Source of the DNA: Alphaproteobacteria bacterium
GTDB lineage: Bacteria > Pseudomonadota > Alphaproteobacteria > UBA11136
DNA: 58,609 bases
Assembly: GCA_030739855.1 (NCBI GenBank)
Contig: JASLYJ010000007.1
Coordinates: forward strand, 1 to 58,609
Direction: 5' to 3'
Below, piece by piece: positions 27,967 through 36,007 of this stretch; position 1 is the first letter of the stretch; the number at the start of each line of letters is the position of its first letter. The position numbers were made by a program, and so were the translations under genes. The notes under the pieces were generated by a model. The model did no database searches, was not told the origin of the DNA, and saw only the letters and a list, made by a program, of their open reading frames with translations.

Positions 27967-28407
27967 ATGGCGTGCCACGGATGGATTTTCGGAGTTGTTC
28001 TCTGCGTTTCCTTGTGGGCCGAGGCCGTCCTCCCTGTCGAGGCTGGGGAACTGCGCGTGAACGTAGAGGGTCTACGTAACAGCGACGGCCTTGTGCGGCT
28101 TGCCCTTTACAACCTGCCCGAAAGCTTTCCTGTCAGCGATAAAGCCTATACTTTTTCCAACGTGCCCATACCCGATAAAGGTCTAAGCGTGTTGTTTCCC
28201 GATCTACCCCCTGGGGAATACGCCCTGGCCCTGTTTCACGACGAGGATGGCGACAACGTCTTCGACAAGGGGTTTCTAGGCCTGCCTCTGGAAGGGTTCG
28301 GGTTCAGCAATGATGCCTCGGTTTTTTTCTCGGCCCCCAGTTTCAGCGCTGCCGCCGTGACGGTTGGCGAAGAACTCACCACCATCACTGTCCATGTGAG
28401 ATACTAG
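27967..28407 (+). CDS. Exported DUF2141 domain protein
   Basis: A 146-aa protein with a signal peptide (about residues 1-26, ending near VEAGE) and a DUF2141 domain covering the mature part. The hallmark is LPPGEYALALFHDEDGDNVFDKGF followed by GLPLEGFGFSNDA (split here as two motifs). The fold is predicted to be a transthyretin-like beta-sandwich. The function is unknown. The start at 27967 follows a GAGG site 8 bp upstream; the longer frame from 27937 overlaps cobT. It links cobT to regB (31 bp downstream). Confidence 0.85.
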   Translation: MACHGWIFGVVLCVSLWAEAVLPVEAGELRVNVEGLRNSDGLVRLALYNLPESFPVSDKAYTFSNVPIPDKGLSVLFPDLPPGEYALALFHDEDGDNVFDKGFLGLPLEGFGFSNDASVFFSAPSFSAAAVTVGEELTTITVHVRY

Positions 28408-28438
28408 TCACAGGATTCATCCAGAGAGCGGAGGGAAG

Positions 28439-29791
28439 ATGGCGGACCATAAAACTGTGGGCGATTTCATCCAGACTTTCGTGCCCTGGCCCCCCCCTGG
28501 GAAGAAGGACAGAATCCGCCTGCACACACTGGTGCGTATCCGCTGGGTGGCAGTGGCTGGACAACTTAATGCCCTAGTGGTGGTCCATTATTTTCTGGGC
28601 TATCCCCTCCCCATCGTTCCAGCCCTTGTCCTGATCCTGGCCTCGGGCCTTCTGAACCTGACCATAATCAGCGGGCAAATCAGTGGGCACCCCCTTCAAA
28701 CCTGGCTTAGCGACGGGAAAGCGGCGATCCAACTGGGCCTCGATACAATACAGTTGAGCCTGCTGCTGTTCCTCACTGGAGGCTTGATTAATCCTTTTGC
28801 AGTGCTGATTCTCGCGCCGATTACCATTTCGGCTACCGTTTTGTCACGACGCAGCACCATCATATTGGGGATTCTGTCAATAACGTGTATTTCCTTGCTC
28901 GCTTTCTGGTATCTCCCCCTGCCCATTCCACCGGAAATTTTTTACATTCCACCCGTCTATATCACCGGCATATGGGCGGCCCTGTTAACAGCCATCATCC
29001 TTCTCGCCACCTATAACTGGTACCTCGCGGAAAGCGGACGCCGTATGTCGCAGGCGCTTTCCGACACGCAGACAGCCCTAGCGAGAGAGCAGCGGCTTTC
29101 CGCCATGGGCGGGGTGGCGACAGCGGTGGCACATGAACTAGGAAGCCCGTTGAACACCATCTCCGTGGTGGCGAAAGAAATCAATAATGACATTCCCGAT
29201 GATTCCCCCTTGGCAGAGGATGTGAGCCTCCTTGTCAGCCAGAGCGAACGTTGCCGGGAAATTCTGGCCGCGCTAGCCCAACGGCCTAAAGATAGCGAAA
29301 AATCGGTCCTGCATTCTTTACCCATCTCGGGAATAGTTGCGGCGGCGACCGAGCCTTATATGAATACATTCGTCGATGTAGTCCTTAAAAATAAGGCTGA
29401 GGATTCGGCCCCCGGAGAGGCGGCGTCTTCCGAACCCTTGATAAAACAAAGTCCAGAATTCATACACGGTCTGGGTGGGCTGGTGCATAATGCCGTAGAT
29501 TTTGCCAACAAGCGCGTTGTGGTCCTGACACGCTGGGACGACACGGAAGTGACAGTGGAAATGCTTGACGATGGCCCCGGATTTCCACAATACATCATCC
29601 AGCGTCTGGGTGACCCTTATTTATCCACGCGTTCAAGCGCAGAGGGGCATATGGGGCTGGGAATTTTCATTTCCCAAACCTTGCTGGGACGAACCGGTGC
29701 TGTGTTATCTTTCAGCAACCGCCAGAATGGAGGGGCTCTGGTTACGGTAAAATGGCCACGGTGGCGCTTGAAACGCCTGGGTACTTCCTGA
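28439..29791 (+). CDS. regB: Redox-sensing sensor histidine kinase, RegB/PrrB/ActS family
   Basis: Membrane histidine kinase that senses the quinone pool and thiol redox state and phosphorylates RegA. The 450-aa protein has about six membrane helices (residues about 33-195). It has the conserved ubiquinone-binding heptapeptide GGLINPF (114-120) and the RegB-type H-box AVAHELGSPLNT with phospho-acceptor His232. Cys272 lies exactly 40 residues after it, the spacing of His225 and the redox-active Cys265 in Rhodobacter capsulatus RegB. The HATPase domain follows (N-box LVHNAVDFA, then DDGPGFP, GLGIFIS). It is in tandem with regA (30 bp), unlike the divergent arrangement in Rhodobacter. Confidence 0.93.
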   Translation: MADHKTVGDFIQTFVPWPPPGKKDRIRLHTLVRIRWVAVAGQLNALVVVHYFLGYPLPIVPALVLILASGLLNLTIISGQISGHPLQTWLSDGKAAIQLGLDTIQLSLLLFLTGGLINPFAVLILAPITISATVLSRRSTIILGILSITCISLLAFWYLPLPIPPEIFYIPPVYITGIWAALLTAIILLATYNWYLAESGRRMSQALSDTQTALAREQRLSAMGGVATAVAHELGSPLNTISVVAKEINNDIPDDSPLAEDVSLLVSQSERCREILAALAQRPKDSEKSVLHSLPISGIVAAATEPYMNTFVDVVLKNKAEDSAPGEAASSEPLIKQSPEFIHGLGGLVHNAVDFANKRVVVLTRWDDTEVTVEMLDDGPGFPQYIIQRLGDPYLSTRSSAEGHMGLGIFISQTLLGRTGAVLSFSNRQNGGALVTVKWPRWRLKRLGTS

Positions 29792-29821
29792 GAGTTAATG
29801 TGACGGGGAACAGACTTTTTG

Positions 29822-30409
29822 ATGATGCGAATGGGTGACAAACAAAATATGGAACACGGTGCGGATCGTCCAGGCCCCAATGCCGAAGAACGTCGTCTCC
29901 TGATCCTAGATGACGATGAGCCCCTGCGCCTGAGACTGGCGAAAGCCATGGAAAAGCGAGGCTTTGCCGTCTCCCTAGCGGGAAGCGTCGGTGAGGCCAT
30001 GAAAATAGCGTCAAGACAGGTCCACGATTACGCTTTGCTGGACCTTCGGCTTGAAGACGGCAGCGGGCTGGAAGTGGTGACGGCTCTCCATGATTCCAAT
30101 CCCGGTATCAAGATCGTTATGCTCACCGGCTTCGGCAACATCGCCACGGCTGTCTCGGCCGTCAAGGCAGGTGCTATCGATTATCTGCCAAAACCCGTGG
30201 ATGCCGACGTTATCGAGAAAACACTTCTTGCCGATCCTAATTCCCTACCACCACCAGTCGATAAGCCTATGTCGGCGAACCGGGTGCGTTGGGAACATAT
30301 CCAGAGAGTCTTTGAGCAATGCGATCGCAATGTCTCGGAAACGGCGCGGCGTCTCAATATGCACCGGCGTACCCTACAGCGAGTTCTCAACAAACACGCA
30401 CCGAAATAA
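29822..30409 (+). CDS. regA: Redox response regulator, RegA/PrrA/ActR family
   Basis: DNA-binding response regulator partnered with RegB; the family controls respiration, photosynthesis, and carbon and nitrogen fixation in response to oxygen. The 195-aa protein has a receiver domain with acidic pocket LDDDEP (about 29-34), phospho-acceptor Asp74 in LLDLRLEDGSGLEVV, and MLTGFGNIATAV. The RegA-type proline hinge LPPPVDKP and a Fis-type helix-turn-helix ending NMHRRTLQRVLNKHAPK follow. The start at 29822 has GGGGAA about 11 bp upstream; adjacent ATGs make it uncertain by one to three codons. Confidence 0.95.
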   Translation: MMRMGDKQNMEHGADRPGPNAEERRLLILDDDEPLRLRLAKAMEKRGFAVSLAGSVGEAMKIASRQVHDYALLDLRLEDGSGLEVVTALHDSNPGIKIVMLTGFGNIATAVSAVKAGAIDYLPKPVDADVIEKTLLADPNSLPPPVDKPMSANRVRWEHIQRVFEQCDRNVSETARRLNMHRRTLQRVLNKHAPK

Positions 30410-30465
30410 CTTCTTCTGCAAAGCATTCGATCACGGCATAGTCAAACGCGTTACACTTTTCAGGT

Positions 30466-31446
30466 ATGACCTTGGAACAGATGCATTCACAAAAACGGGT
30501 TCTGGTCACAGGCGGGGCGGGATTTCTGGGATCGCATCTGTGCGAGCGCCTTTTGGACGGCGGCCATGACGTTCTGTGCGTGGACAATTTTTTTACCGGC
30601 ATCAGGGACAATGTTCAGGATCTTGTTACAAACTCCCATTTCGAGCTTATGCGTCATGACGTGACTTTTCCGCTTTATGTAGAGGTGGACCAAATCTACA
30701 ATCTAGCCTGTCCGGCCTCGCCCATCCATTACCAGCACGATCCCGTACAGACCACCAAAACAAGCGTTCACGGCGCCATCAACATGCTGGGGCTTGCTAA
30801 ACGGACGGCGGCAAAAATTTTTCAAGCCTCCACCAGCGAAGTCTACGGCGATCCTGAGATCCATCCCCAGGACGAAACTTATCGCGGCCGGGTCAACCCC
30901 ATCGGACCCCGTGCCTGTTACGATGAGGGGAAGAGATGCGCTGAGACCCTGTTCTTCGATTACTACCACCAGCACAAACTTTCTATCTGCGTGGCACGTA
31001 TTTTCAACACTTACGGACCACGTATGCTCCCCAATGACGGACGGGTGGTCTCCAATTTCATGGTCCAGGCCTTACGAGGAGAGGATATCACCCTTTACGG
31101 AGACGGCGAACAGACCCGTTCCTTCTGTTTCGTGGACGATATGATCGAAGGTATCATCAAGCTCATGAATGCACCCGATGACATACCCGGCCCCATAAAT
31201 CTCGGCAACCCGTACGAGATTACCATCAGGGAACTGGCGGAAACTATTATTTCCCTGAGTGGGACGAAATCAAAATTGGTGACAAAACCGCTGCCCAAGG
31301 ACGACCCCATGCAACGATGTCCGGACATTACACTAGCGAGAGAAAGACTGGACTGGACACCTTCGGTTCCCCTGGAGGAAGGCCTGAAACGTACCATAGA
31401 CTATTTCGACCGACTCCTAGCCTCGGAGGCCGCAGCGGACAGCTGA
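30466..31446 (+). CDS. UDP-glucuronate decarboxylase (UDP-xylose synthase), extended SDR
   Basis: Converts UDP-glucuronate to UDP-xylose (via UDP-4-keto-xylose) with bound NAD. The 326-aa protein has the Rossmann motif [10 protein letters not shown] and the catalytic YxxxK in [15 protein letters not shown] family blocks are [22 protein letters not shown] and [15 protein letters not shown]. An ATG at 30481 is an equally possible start. It leads a surface-polysaccharide group with gmhA and hldE, suggesting xylose or a related pentose in LPS or exopolysaccharide; this is inference. Confidence 0.88.
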   Translation: MTLEQMHSQKRVLVTGGAGFLGSHLCERLLDGGHDVLCVDNFFTGIRDNVQDLVTNSHFELMRHDVTFPLYVEVDQIYNLACPASPIHYQHDPVQTTKTSVHGAINMLGLAKRTAAKIFQASTSEVYGDPEIHPQDETYRGRVNPIGPRACYDEGKRCAETLFFDYYHQHKLSICVARIFNTYGPRMLPNDGRVVSNFMVQALRGEDITLYGDGEQTRSFCFVDDMIEGIIKLMNAPDDIPGPINLGNPYEITIRELAETIISLSGTKSKLVTKPLPKDDPMQRCPDITLARERLDWTPSVPLEEGLKRTIDYFDRLLASEAAADS

Positions 31447-31580
31447 GCAGAGCTAAGGCCCGGTCGCATGTGCAGGATTTTAGAGCGGAGGCCGCGTTGG
31501 CGATTAGCCTAAATTGGGGTTAAGTTGGCCCCCTTTCACTGGCATAGGAAAGGAATCGTACCTGCAACAGAGGGATGGAG

Positions 31581-32171
31581 ATGGACACGAAGGGTGATTT
31601 AAAAGCTTTCTTGACCACCAAATTCCAGGAGCATGAAGAGGTGGCGCGAGCCACGGCAAAGGCCATGGAAGGCCCTTTCTGTGAATTAGTGGCACTGTGT
31701 TCGGCGGCTATCAGTAATAACCACAAGCTGGTTTTCTTCGGTAATGGCGGAAGCGCTGCCGACGCCCAGCACTTGGCGGCGGAATTGTGCGGCCAATTTT
31801 CGCAGGACCGCACGCCGCTTCCCGGGCTGGCTCTGACCACTGACACCTCCGCTCTTACTGCTATTGGTAATGATTACGGCTTCGAACATATCTTTGCGCG
31901 CCAGATTCTCGCCCTTGGGCAGCCCGGTGACGTAGCTCTAGGCATCAGCACATCGGGAACCAGTGCTAATGTCCTCCGCGGGCTGAAAGCCGCCCGAGAG
32001 GTGGGTATGGCCACGGTGGGCTTTGGCGGGGGCGATGGCGGCAAGTTGGGAATGGCTACTGATCTCCTCCTTATTGTTCCCTCCGCCATCACAGCTCGCA
32101 TCCAGGAAATGCATATCACCTTGGGGCATCTTCTCTGTGCCGCCCTGGAGAAGGAACTGGGGCTCGTTTAG
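31581..32171 (+). CDS. gmhA: D-sedoheptulose-7-phosphate isomerase (GmhA), SIS domain
   Basis: First enzyme of ADP-heptose synthesis for LPS inner core, converting sedoheptulose 7-phosphate to D-glycero-D-manno-heptose 7-phosphate. The 196-aa protein is a single SIS domain with FGNGGSAADAQHLAAEL, ALTTDTSALTAIGNDYG and GISTSGTSANVLRGL, all GmhA-typical. The start at 31581 gives a sound spacing (6 bp) to GAGGG; the ATG at 31575 abuts it. Followed 29 bp later by hldE, the next pathway step. DiaA is a homolog, but context favours GmhA. Confidence 0.93.
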   Translation: MDTKGDLKAFLTTKFQEHEEVARATAKAMEGPFCELVALCSAAISNNHKLVFFGNGGSAADAQHLAAELCGQFSQDRTPLPGLALTTDTSALTAIGNDYGFEHIFARQILALGQPGDVALGISTSGTSANVLRGLKAAREVGMATVGFGGGDGGKLGMATDLLLIVPSAITARIQEMHITLGHLLCAALEKELGLV

Positions 32172-32200
32172 CCTGTTTATTTACGGTAGAGTTATCCTCC

Positions 32201-33670
32201 ATGTCTGATATTTACGATCCTGTTGCTGCCATCGACCTGCTAGGCAATGCTAGGGTGCTTTGCATCGGTGACCTTATGCTTGACCGTTTTGTCATGGGTG
32301 ATGTGGAGCGTATTTCTCCCGAAGCGCCCATACCCGTCTTTCGTGTGGGCAAAGAGATCAAGATGTTGGGTGGAGCCGGGAATGTGGCCCGTAATCTCTC
32401 AGCGCTGGGAACCATTACCGAATTTATAGCTACTGTGGGTGACGACACAGCGGCAAAGGAGGTGAAGGAGCTGTTCCGGGACGAACCCGCTACTACACCG
32501 CACCTCCTTGTGAACAAAGACCAGCCTACCTCCATCAAGACTCGTTTCGTGGCGGAGAACCAGCAAATGATGCGTGTCGACCGCGAAATTGTTCTTCCTC
32601 TTTCTCAGGAAAAGCAGAAAAAAATTCTGGATCTGGCGAACAAAGCCTTGAAAAGGTGCGGTGTTCTCGTGCTCTCGGATTATGGTAAGGGCGTACTGAC
32701 GCCCAGTGGGGTCGAGAACCTTATCATCACCGCCGCGAAGGCGGAGCGGCCTGTGATCGTTGATCCCAAGGGGGATAACTTCACCTGTTACCGCGGCGCC
32801 AGCCTTATCACACCTAATTTACGCGAACTGGCCGCCGCCACCCACATGCCTGTTTCGAGCGATGAAGAAATCGCCACCGCCGCGTGCGCCATCATTGCCT
32901 CCTGTGGCGTGGATGCGGTGCTAGTAACGCGCAGCGCCGACGGCATGACTCTGGTGCGCAGCAGCGCCAAAAACACACCCGAGCATTTTGCCGGGGAGGC
33001 GAGGGAAGTATTTGATGTCTCAGGCGCAGGCGATACCGCCGTGGCGACGCTGGCAGCGGCGATAGCGGTGGGGGTGGACCTTTCCGATGCCGCTAGGCTC
33101 GCAAATGTGGCCGCCGGCATTTCCGTAGGCAAAGCCGGCACGGCGGTAGTGCATGGATCTGAACTTCTGGGCGCGCTGCGTCATCAGGACCTCCTGTCGG
33201 GAGAAGCCAAAATCGTATCGCTGGCCGAAGCCTTGGAGCGAGTCAGTCTTTGGCACAGTAAGGATTTAAAAATTGGTTTCACGAATGGCTGTTTCGACTT
33301 ATTGCATCCGGGTCACATCTCTCTTCTGGATCAGGCGAAGGCCGCCTGTGACCGTCTTATCGTTGGGATCAACAGTGACTCATCCACGACTCGGCTAAAG
33401 GGAAGAGACCGCCCGGTACAGCCGGAATCAGCCCGGGAGACAGTTCTGGCATCCCTTGCTGCGGTTGATCTTGTGGTGGTGTTCTCGGAGGACACGCCTA
33501 TCCGCATGATCGAGGCCATCCGTCCCGACGTTCTGATCAAGGGCGCGGACTACCATTTGGATGAGGTGGTGGGTGGAGATGTAGTCCAAAGTTATGGCGG
33601 CCGCATTCTTCTCGCTGAGATCGAGCCCGGTTACAGCACAACCTCCACCATAGAAAGAATAGCAAAATAA
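32201..33670 (+). CDS. hldE: Bifunctional heptose-7-phosphate kinase / heptose-1-phosphate adenylyltransferase (HldE)
   Basis: Phosphorylates D-glycero-D-manno-heptose 7-phosphate at C1 and later transfers AMP to make ADP-heptose. The 489-aa protein has an N-terminal ribokinase-like domain (about 1-320; LGGAGNVARNLSALG, then DVSGAGDTAVATLAA with the catalytic Asp). The C-terminal nucleotidyltransferase domain (about 350-489) shows TNGCFDLLHPGHISLLDQA and the ADYHLDEVVGGDVV block. Full length for the family. The intermediate phosphatase GmhB and the epimerase HldD are not recognisable in the window. Confidence 0.95.
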   Translation: MSDIYDPVAAIDLLGNARVLCIGDLMLDRFVMGDVERISPEAPIPVFRVGKEIKMLGGAGNVARNLSALGTITEFIATVGDDTAAKEVKELFRDEPATTPHLLVNKDQPTSIKTRFVAENQQMMRVDREIVLPLSQEKQKKILDLANKALKRCGVLVLSDYGKGVLTPSGVENLIITAAKAERPVIVDPKGDNFTCYRGASLITPNLRELAAATHMPVSSDEEIATAACAIIASCGVDAVLVTRSADGMTLVRSSAKNTPEHFAGEAREVFDVSGAGDTAVATLAAAIAVGVDLSDAARLANVAAGISVGKAGTAVVHGSELLGALRHQDLLSGEAKIVSLAEALERVSLWHSKDLKIGFTNGCFDLLHPGHISLLDQAKAACDRLIVGINSDSSTTRLKGRDRPVQPESARETVLASLAAVDLVVVFSEDTPIRMIEAIRPDVLIKGADYHLDEVVGGDVVQSYGGRILLAEIEPGYSTTSTIERIAK

Positions 33671-33830
33671 TCTTTTCGTGATGGAGTGACAGTGCTGGCA
33701 CAGATGCGTTCCACTGGCCGCGCCTTTCCGCTACAATACCCCTCCGAAGTAGCCGTGAGGCAGCGCCTTCTGGTAGGTATATACCCATGGGATTGCAGCC
33801 GAATTAAGCGGATAACGAGCACAGGATTTG

Positions 33831-34616
33831 ATGACGATGGAGCTGGCTGCCTTGATGTTGGATGTGGATGGCACCATCGCGGAAAGCGAGGATGCCCACC
33901 GCGAGGCGTTCAATGCTGCATTCAAGGATTTCGGCGTAGCCTGGCACTGGGACGAAGCTATCTATCGTGATTTGCTGGGAATCAGCGGTGGACGGGAGCG
34001 GATTCGCCACTATATCAATCGCACCCATCCGGAAATGGCCTCGCGTCCAGACCTCTATAGTTTTATCGAAGCAATGCACAGGGCCAAAAGCCAGTTCTAT
34101 GCTGAACTGGTGGAAGACAAGACCGTGAAAGTACGGCCTGGCATCATCCGTCTGCTATCAGAAGCACGGGAATGTGGCCTTCGTCTTGCCCTAGTAGGGT
34201 CGACAACGGAGGAAAATCTGCACACGCTTTTCGATAAGGCGTTGGGCAACGACGTTCTTTCCTTGTTCGAGGTTATCGGCGACGGCAACAAGGTTCCCGC
34301 CAAGAAGCCAGCCCCTGACATTTATAGCTGGGCCCTACAGGAGCTGGGCCTGCCCGCGGCCGCCTGCCTGGCTATCGAGGATTCCCCCAAAGGGCTACAG
34401 GCCAGTCTTGCTGCCGGGGTGCCCGCCATCGTCACCGTCAGCAGTTATACTGAGGGCGAAGACTTCATAGGCGCTACGGCCGTTCTAAGTGACCTTGGTG
34501 AACCGGACAAACCTTTTGAACTGATTTCGGGCGATGCTCACGGTGCGCGACACGTGACCGTAGACCTGCTCAGACAATGGTCAGAAGAAGCCCAGGCTAC
34601 CAAGCTACCTACTTGA
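33831..34616 (+). CDS. HAD-superfamily phosphatase, CbbY/CbbZ-like
   Basis: A 261-aa haloacid dehalogenase hydrolase with motif I LMLDVDGTIAE, an alpha-helical cap starting DAHREAFNAAFKDFG, motif II ALVGSTTEENL, Lys in motif III KKPAPDIYSWAL and motif IV IEDSPKGLQA. The WHWDEAIYRDLLGISGGRERI block matches CbbY, the xylulose-1,5-bisphosphate phosphatase that accompanies Rubisco in phototrophs. Substrate specificity cannot be fixed by sequence. It follows hldE by 160 bp. A GmhB role is possible by context, but GmhB belongs to a different, smaller HAD group. The start could also be 33837. Confidence 0.85.
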   Translation: MTMELAALMLDVDGTIAESEDAHREAFNAAFKDFGVAWHWDEAIYRDLLGISGGRERIRHYINRTHPEMASRPDLYSFIEAMHRAKSQFYAELVEDKTVKVRPGIIRLLSEARECGLRLALVGSTTEENLHTLFDKALGNDVLSLFEVIGDGNKVPAKKPAPDIYSWALQELGLPAAACLAIEDSPKGLQASLAAGVPAIVTVSSYTEGEDFIGATAVLSDLGEPDKPFELISGDAHGARHVTVDLLRQWSEEAQATKLPT

Positions 34617-34815
34617 ATAGGGTTGGAACCTTCTGGAGAACACTCCCCGGGGCATTGATATGCTTGGAAATGGGGTAGGAGTGCTGAGCCTATCCACTAG
34701 CAACAGTCCACGACGAAGCTTTTTTCCCACCGCCTGACGATATTTATTCTGTTTTGTGAAAAACTTTGAATAAACAGCCTTTATTGCAGAGAGAAGACCG
34801 CCCCGGAATACGTGC
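34617..34815. other. Convergent intergenic gap
   Basis: The 199 bp between the HAD phosphatase and the zinc-ribbon gene run between converging genes. I see no coding sequence with family character and no convincing stem-loop plus T-run terminator on either strand. Confidence 0.4.
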
Positions 34816-34983
34816 CTAGAGCGCCAAACCTTCGCGCCAAGCCGTCGTGCCCTTGCAAGAAGGGCAGATGCGTTCTCCGGGATGACGCGATGTAAACGCG
34901 TCCCGGCACATAAGACACTTCCTAGTCTTGACCTCATATTCTCGTTGAGGCTTGCTGTTCTTTTTTCTTGTGCGGACACTCAT
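34816..34983 (-). CDS. Small zinc-ribbon protein (55 aa)
   Basis: A 55-residue basic protein with two CxxC knuckles, KCLMCRDAF (Cys23, Cys26) and ICPSCKGTTAWR (Cys40, Cys43), separated by SRHPGER. Similar tiny zinc-ribbon proteins with a conserved C-terminal SxAWR-type end occur widely in alphaproteobacteria, without assigned function. The start at 34983 has a GGTGGAG site about 9 bp upstream; the longer frame to 35217 has no family character. It probably folds around one Zn2+ and may bind nucleic acid or protein; this is inference. Confidence 0.75.
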   Translation of the reverse strand: MSVRTRKKNSKPQREYEVKTRKCLMCRDAFTSRHPGERICPSCKGTTAWREGLAL

Positions 34984-35213
34984 GTAATTCTGCTCCACCT
35001 TGCATTCCGACACAAAGCCGGCATGAAAGATACTAGGGAACAAACACTCCTGCCTCCGCACCGCAGAGACAGAAGAACCCACTGATCTAAAACGATATTT
35101 TGTGGCACGCAGTGTAGAAGCGCGCCAGTATTTAAGTAATATAAAATTTATTATTGCATTGCAATGTAATTTGCAGATTTGGGCGCCCTTTCTACAAATC
35201 GCTTGTGGCCACC
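34984..35213. other. AT-rich intergenic stretch
   Basis: These 230 bp lie upstream of the zinc-ribbon gene and downstream of ubiX. Part of it (about 35090-35180) is strikingly AT-rich with runs such as TATTTAAGTAATATAAAAT, and it contains the palindrome reported separately. No gene is supported here. Confidence 0.5.
35153..35165. repeat. Short perfect inverted repeat ATTGCA-T-TGCAAT
   Basis: Six-base arms around a single T in AT-rich sequence, about 170 bp upstream of the zinc-ribbon start. It could be an operator for a dimeric regulator, but one copy of this length may also arise by chance in AT-rich DNA. Confidence 0.3.
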
Positions 35214-35846
35214 TCAAGTGTGACGGTGGTCATATACCACCCCCATGTCTTGATCCGCACCGGACACTACGTCAGATTTATCTTCCCCCCAGCGCTGCGC
35301 AGTGCCACTTTCCAGACCAAACAGGTCGAGGATACGGCCCAGCGTGTGGTCCACCATTTGGTTCAAGGATTCTGGCTTCGCGTAGAACGCCGGCACCGGC
35401 GGGGCAATCACTGCACCCATATCAGATACATTGAGCATGTTACGCAGATGACCGCTGTGCAAGGGGGTTTCGCGCACAATGAGTACCAGCCGGCGGCGCT
35501 CTTTCAACGTCACATCTGCGGCACGAGCCAGCAGGGTTGAGCCCATCCCGGTAGCGATTTCCGCCAGCGACTTCATGGAACAGGGGGCCACCACCATACC
35601 TTTGGTGCGGAACGATCCGCTTGAAATCACCGCACCTATATTTCCGATGGGATGGGTAACATCGGCCAGAGCGCGCACATCCTTTGGCGCCAGGTCACTT
35701 TCGGTGGCAAGTACCAGCTCGGCCGGGCGAGTCATCACAAGATGGGTCTCCACCGGCAGATCGCGCAAAAGCTCCAGTAGTCGGATACCGTAGACCACAC
35801 CCGACGCACCACTGATGCCTACGATCAGATGCTCTTTTTCCGCCAT
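35214..35846 (-). CDS. ubiX: Flavin prenyltransferase UbiX
   Basis: Makes the prenylated FMN cofactor for the UbiD decarboxylase in ubiquinone synthesis. The 210-aa product begins HLIVGISGASGVVYGIRLLELL, the UbiX/Pad1 FMN-binding start. MVVAPCSMKSLAEIATG and RRLVLIVRETPLHSGHLRNML follow, then APPVPAFYAKPESLNQMVDHTLGR (two separate blocks). The start at 35846 has GAGG 5 bp upstream; the extension to 35906 is not family-like. Single-gene unit with no ubiD nearby. Confidence 0.95.
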   Translation of the reverse strand: MAEKEHLIVGISGASGVVYGIRLLELLRDLPVETHLVMTRPAELVLATESDLAPKDVRALADVTHPIGNIGAVISSGSFRTKGMVVAPCSMKSLAEIATGMGSTLLARAADVTLKERRRLVLIVRETPLHSGHLRNMLNVSDMGAVIAPPVPAFYAKPESLNQMVDHTLGRILDLFGLESGTAQRWGEDKSDVVSGADQDMGVVYDHRHT

Positions 35847-36007
35847 TTTGTCCTCTGTCTCTGTCCAGTCATGCCCAACAGTTGTATATATGCTAGCACG
35901 GCGCACGGATTAAAGAGAGCGTTGTGTCACGACTTACAGCGAAGAACGGAATAAAGATGCCCCCGGTCCGCTCTCACACAGCCAGAGACCACGCTAAATC
36001 CGGGGGC

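Noticed and set aside
34605-34979. 124-aa minus-strand frame between the HAD gene and the zinc-ribbon gene
   Set aside because: It overlaps the zinc-ribbon gene in another frame, has low-complexity composition and shows no family feature.
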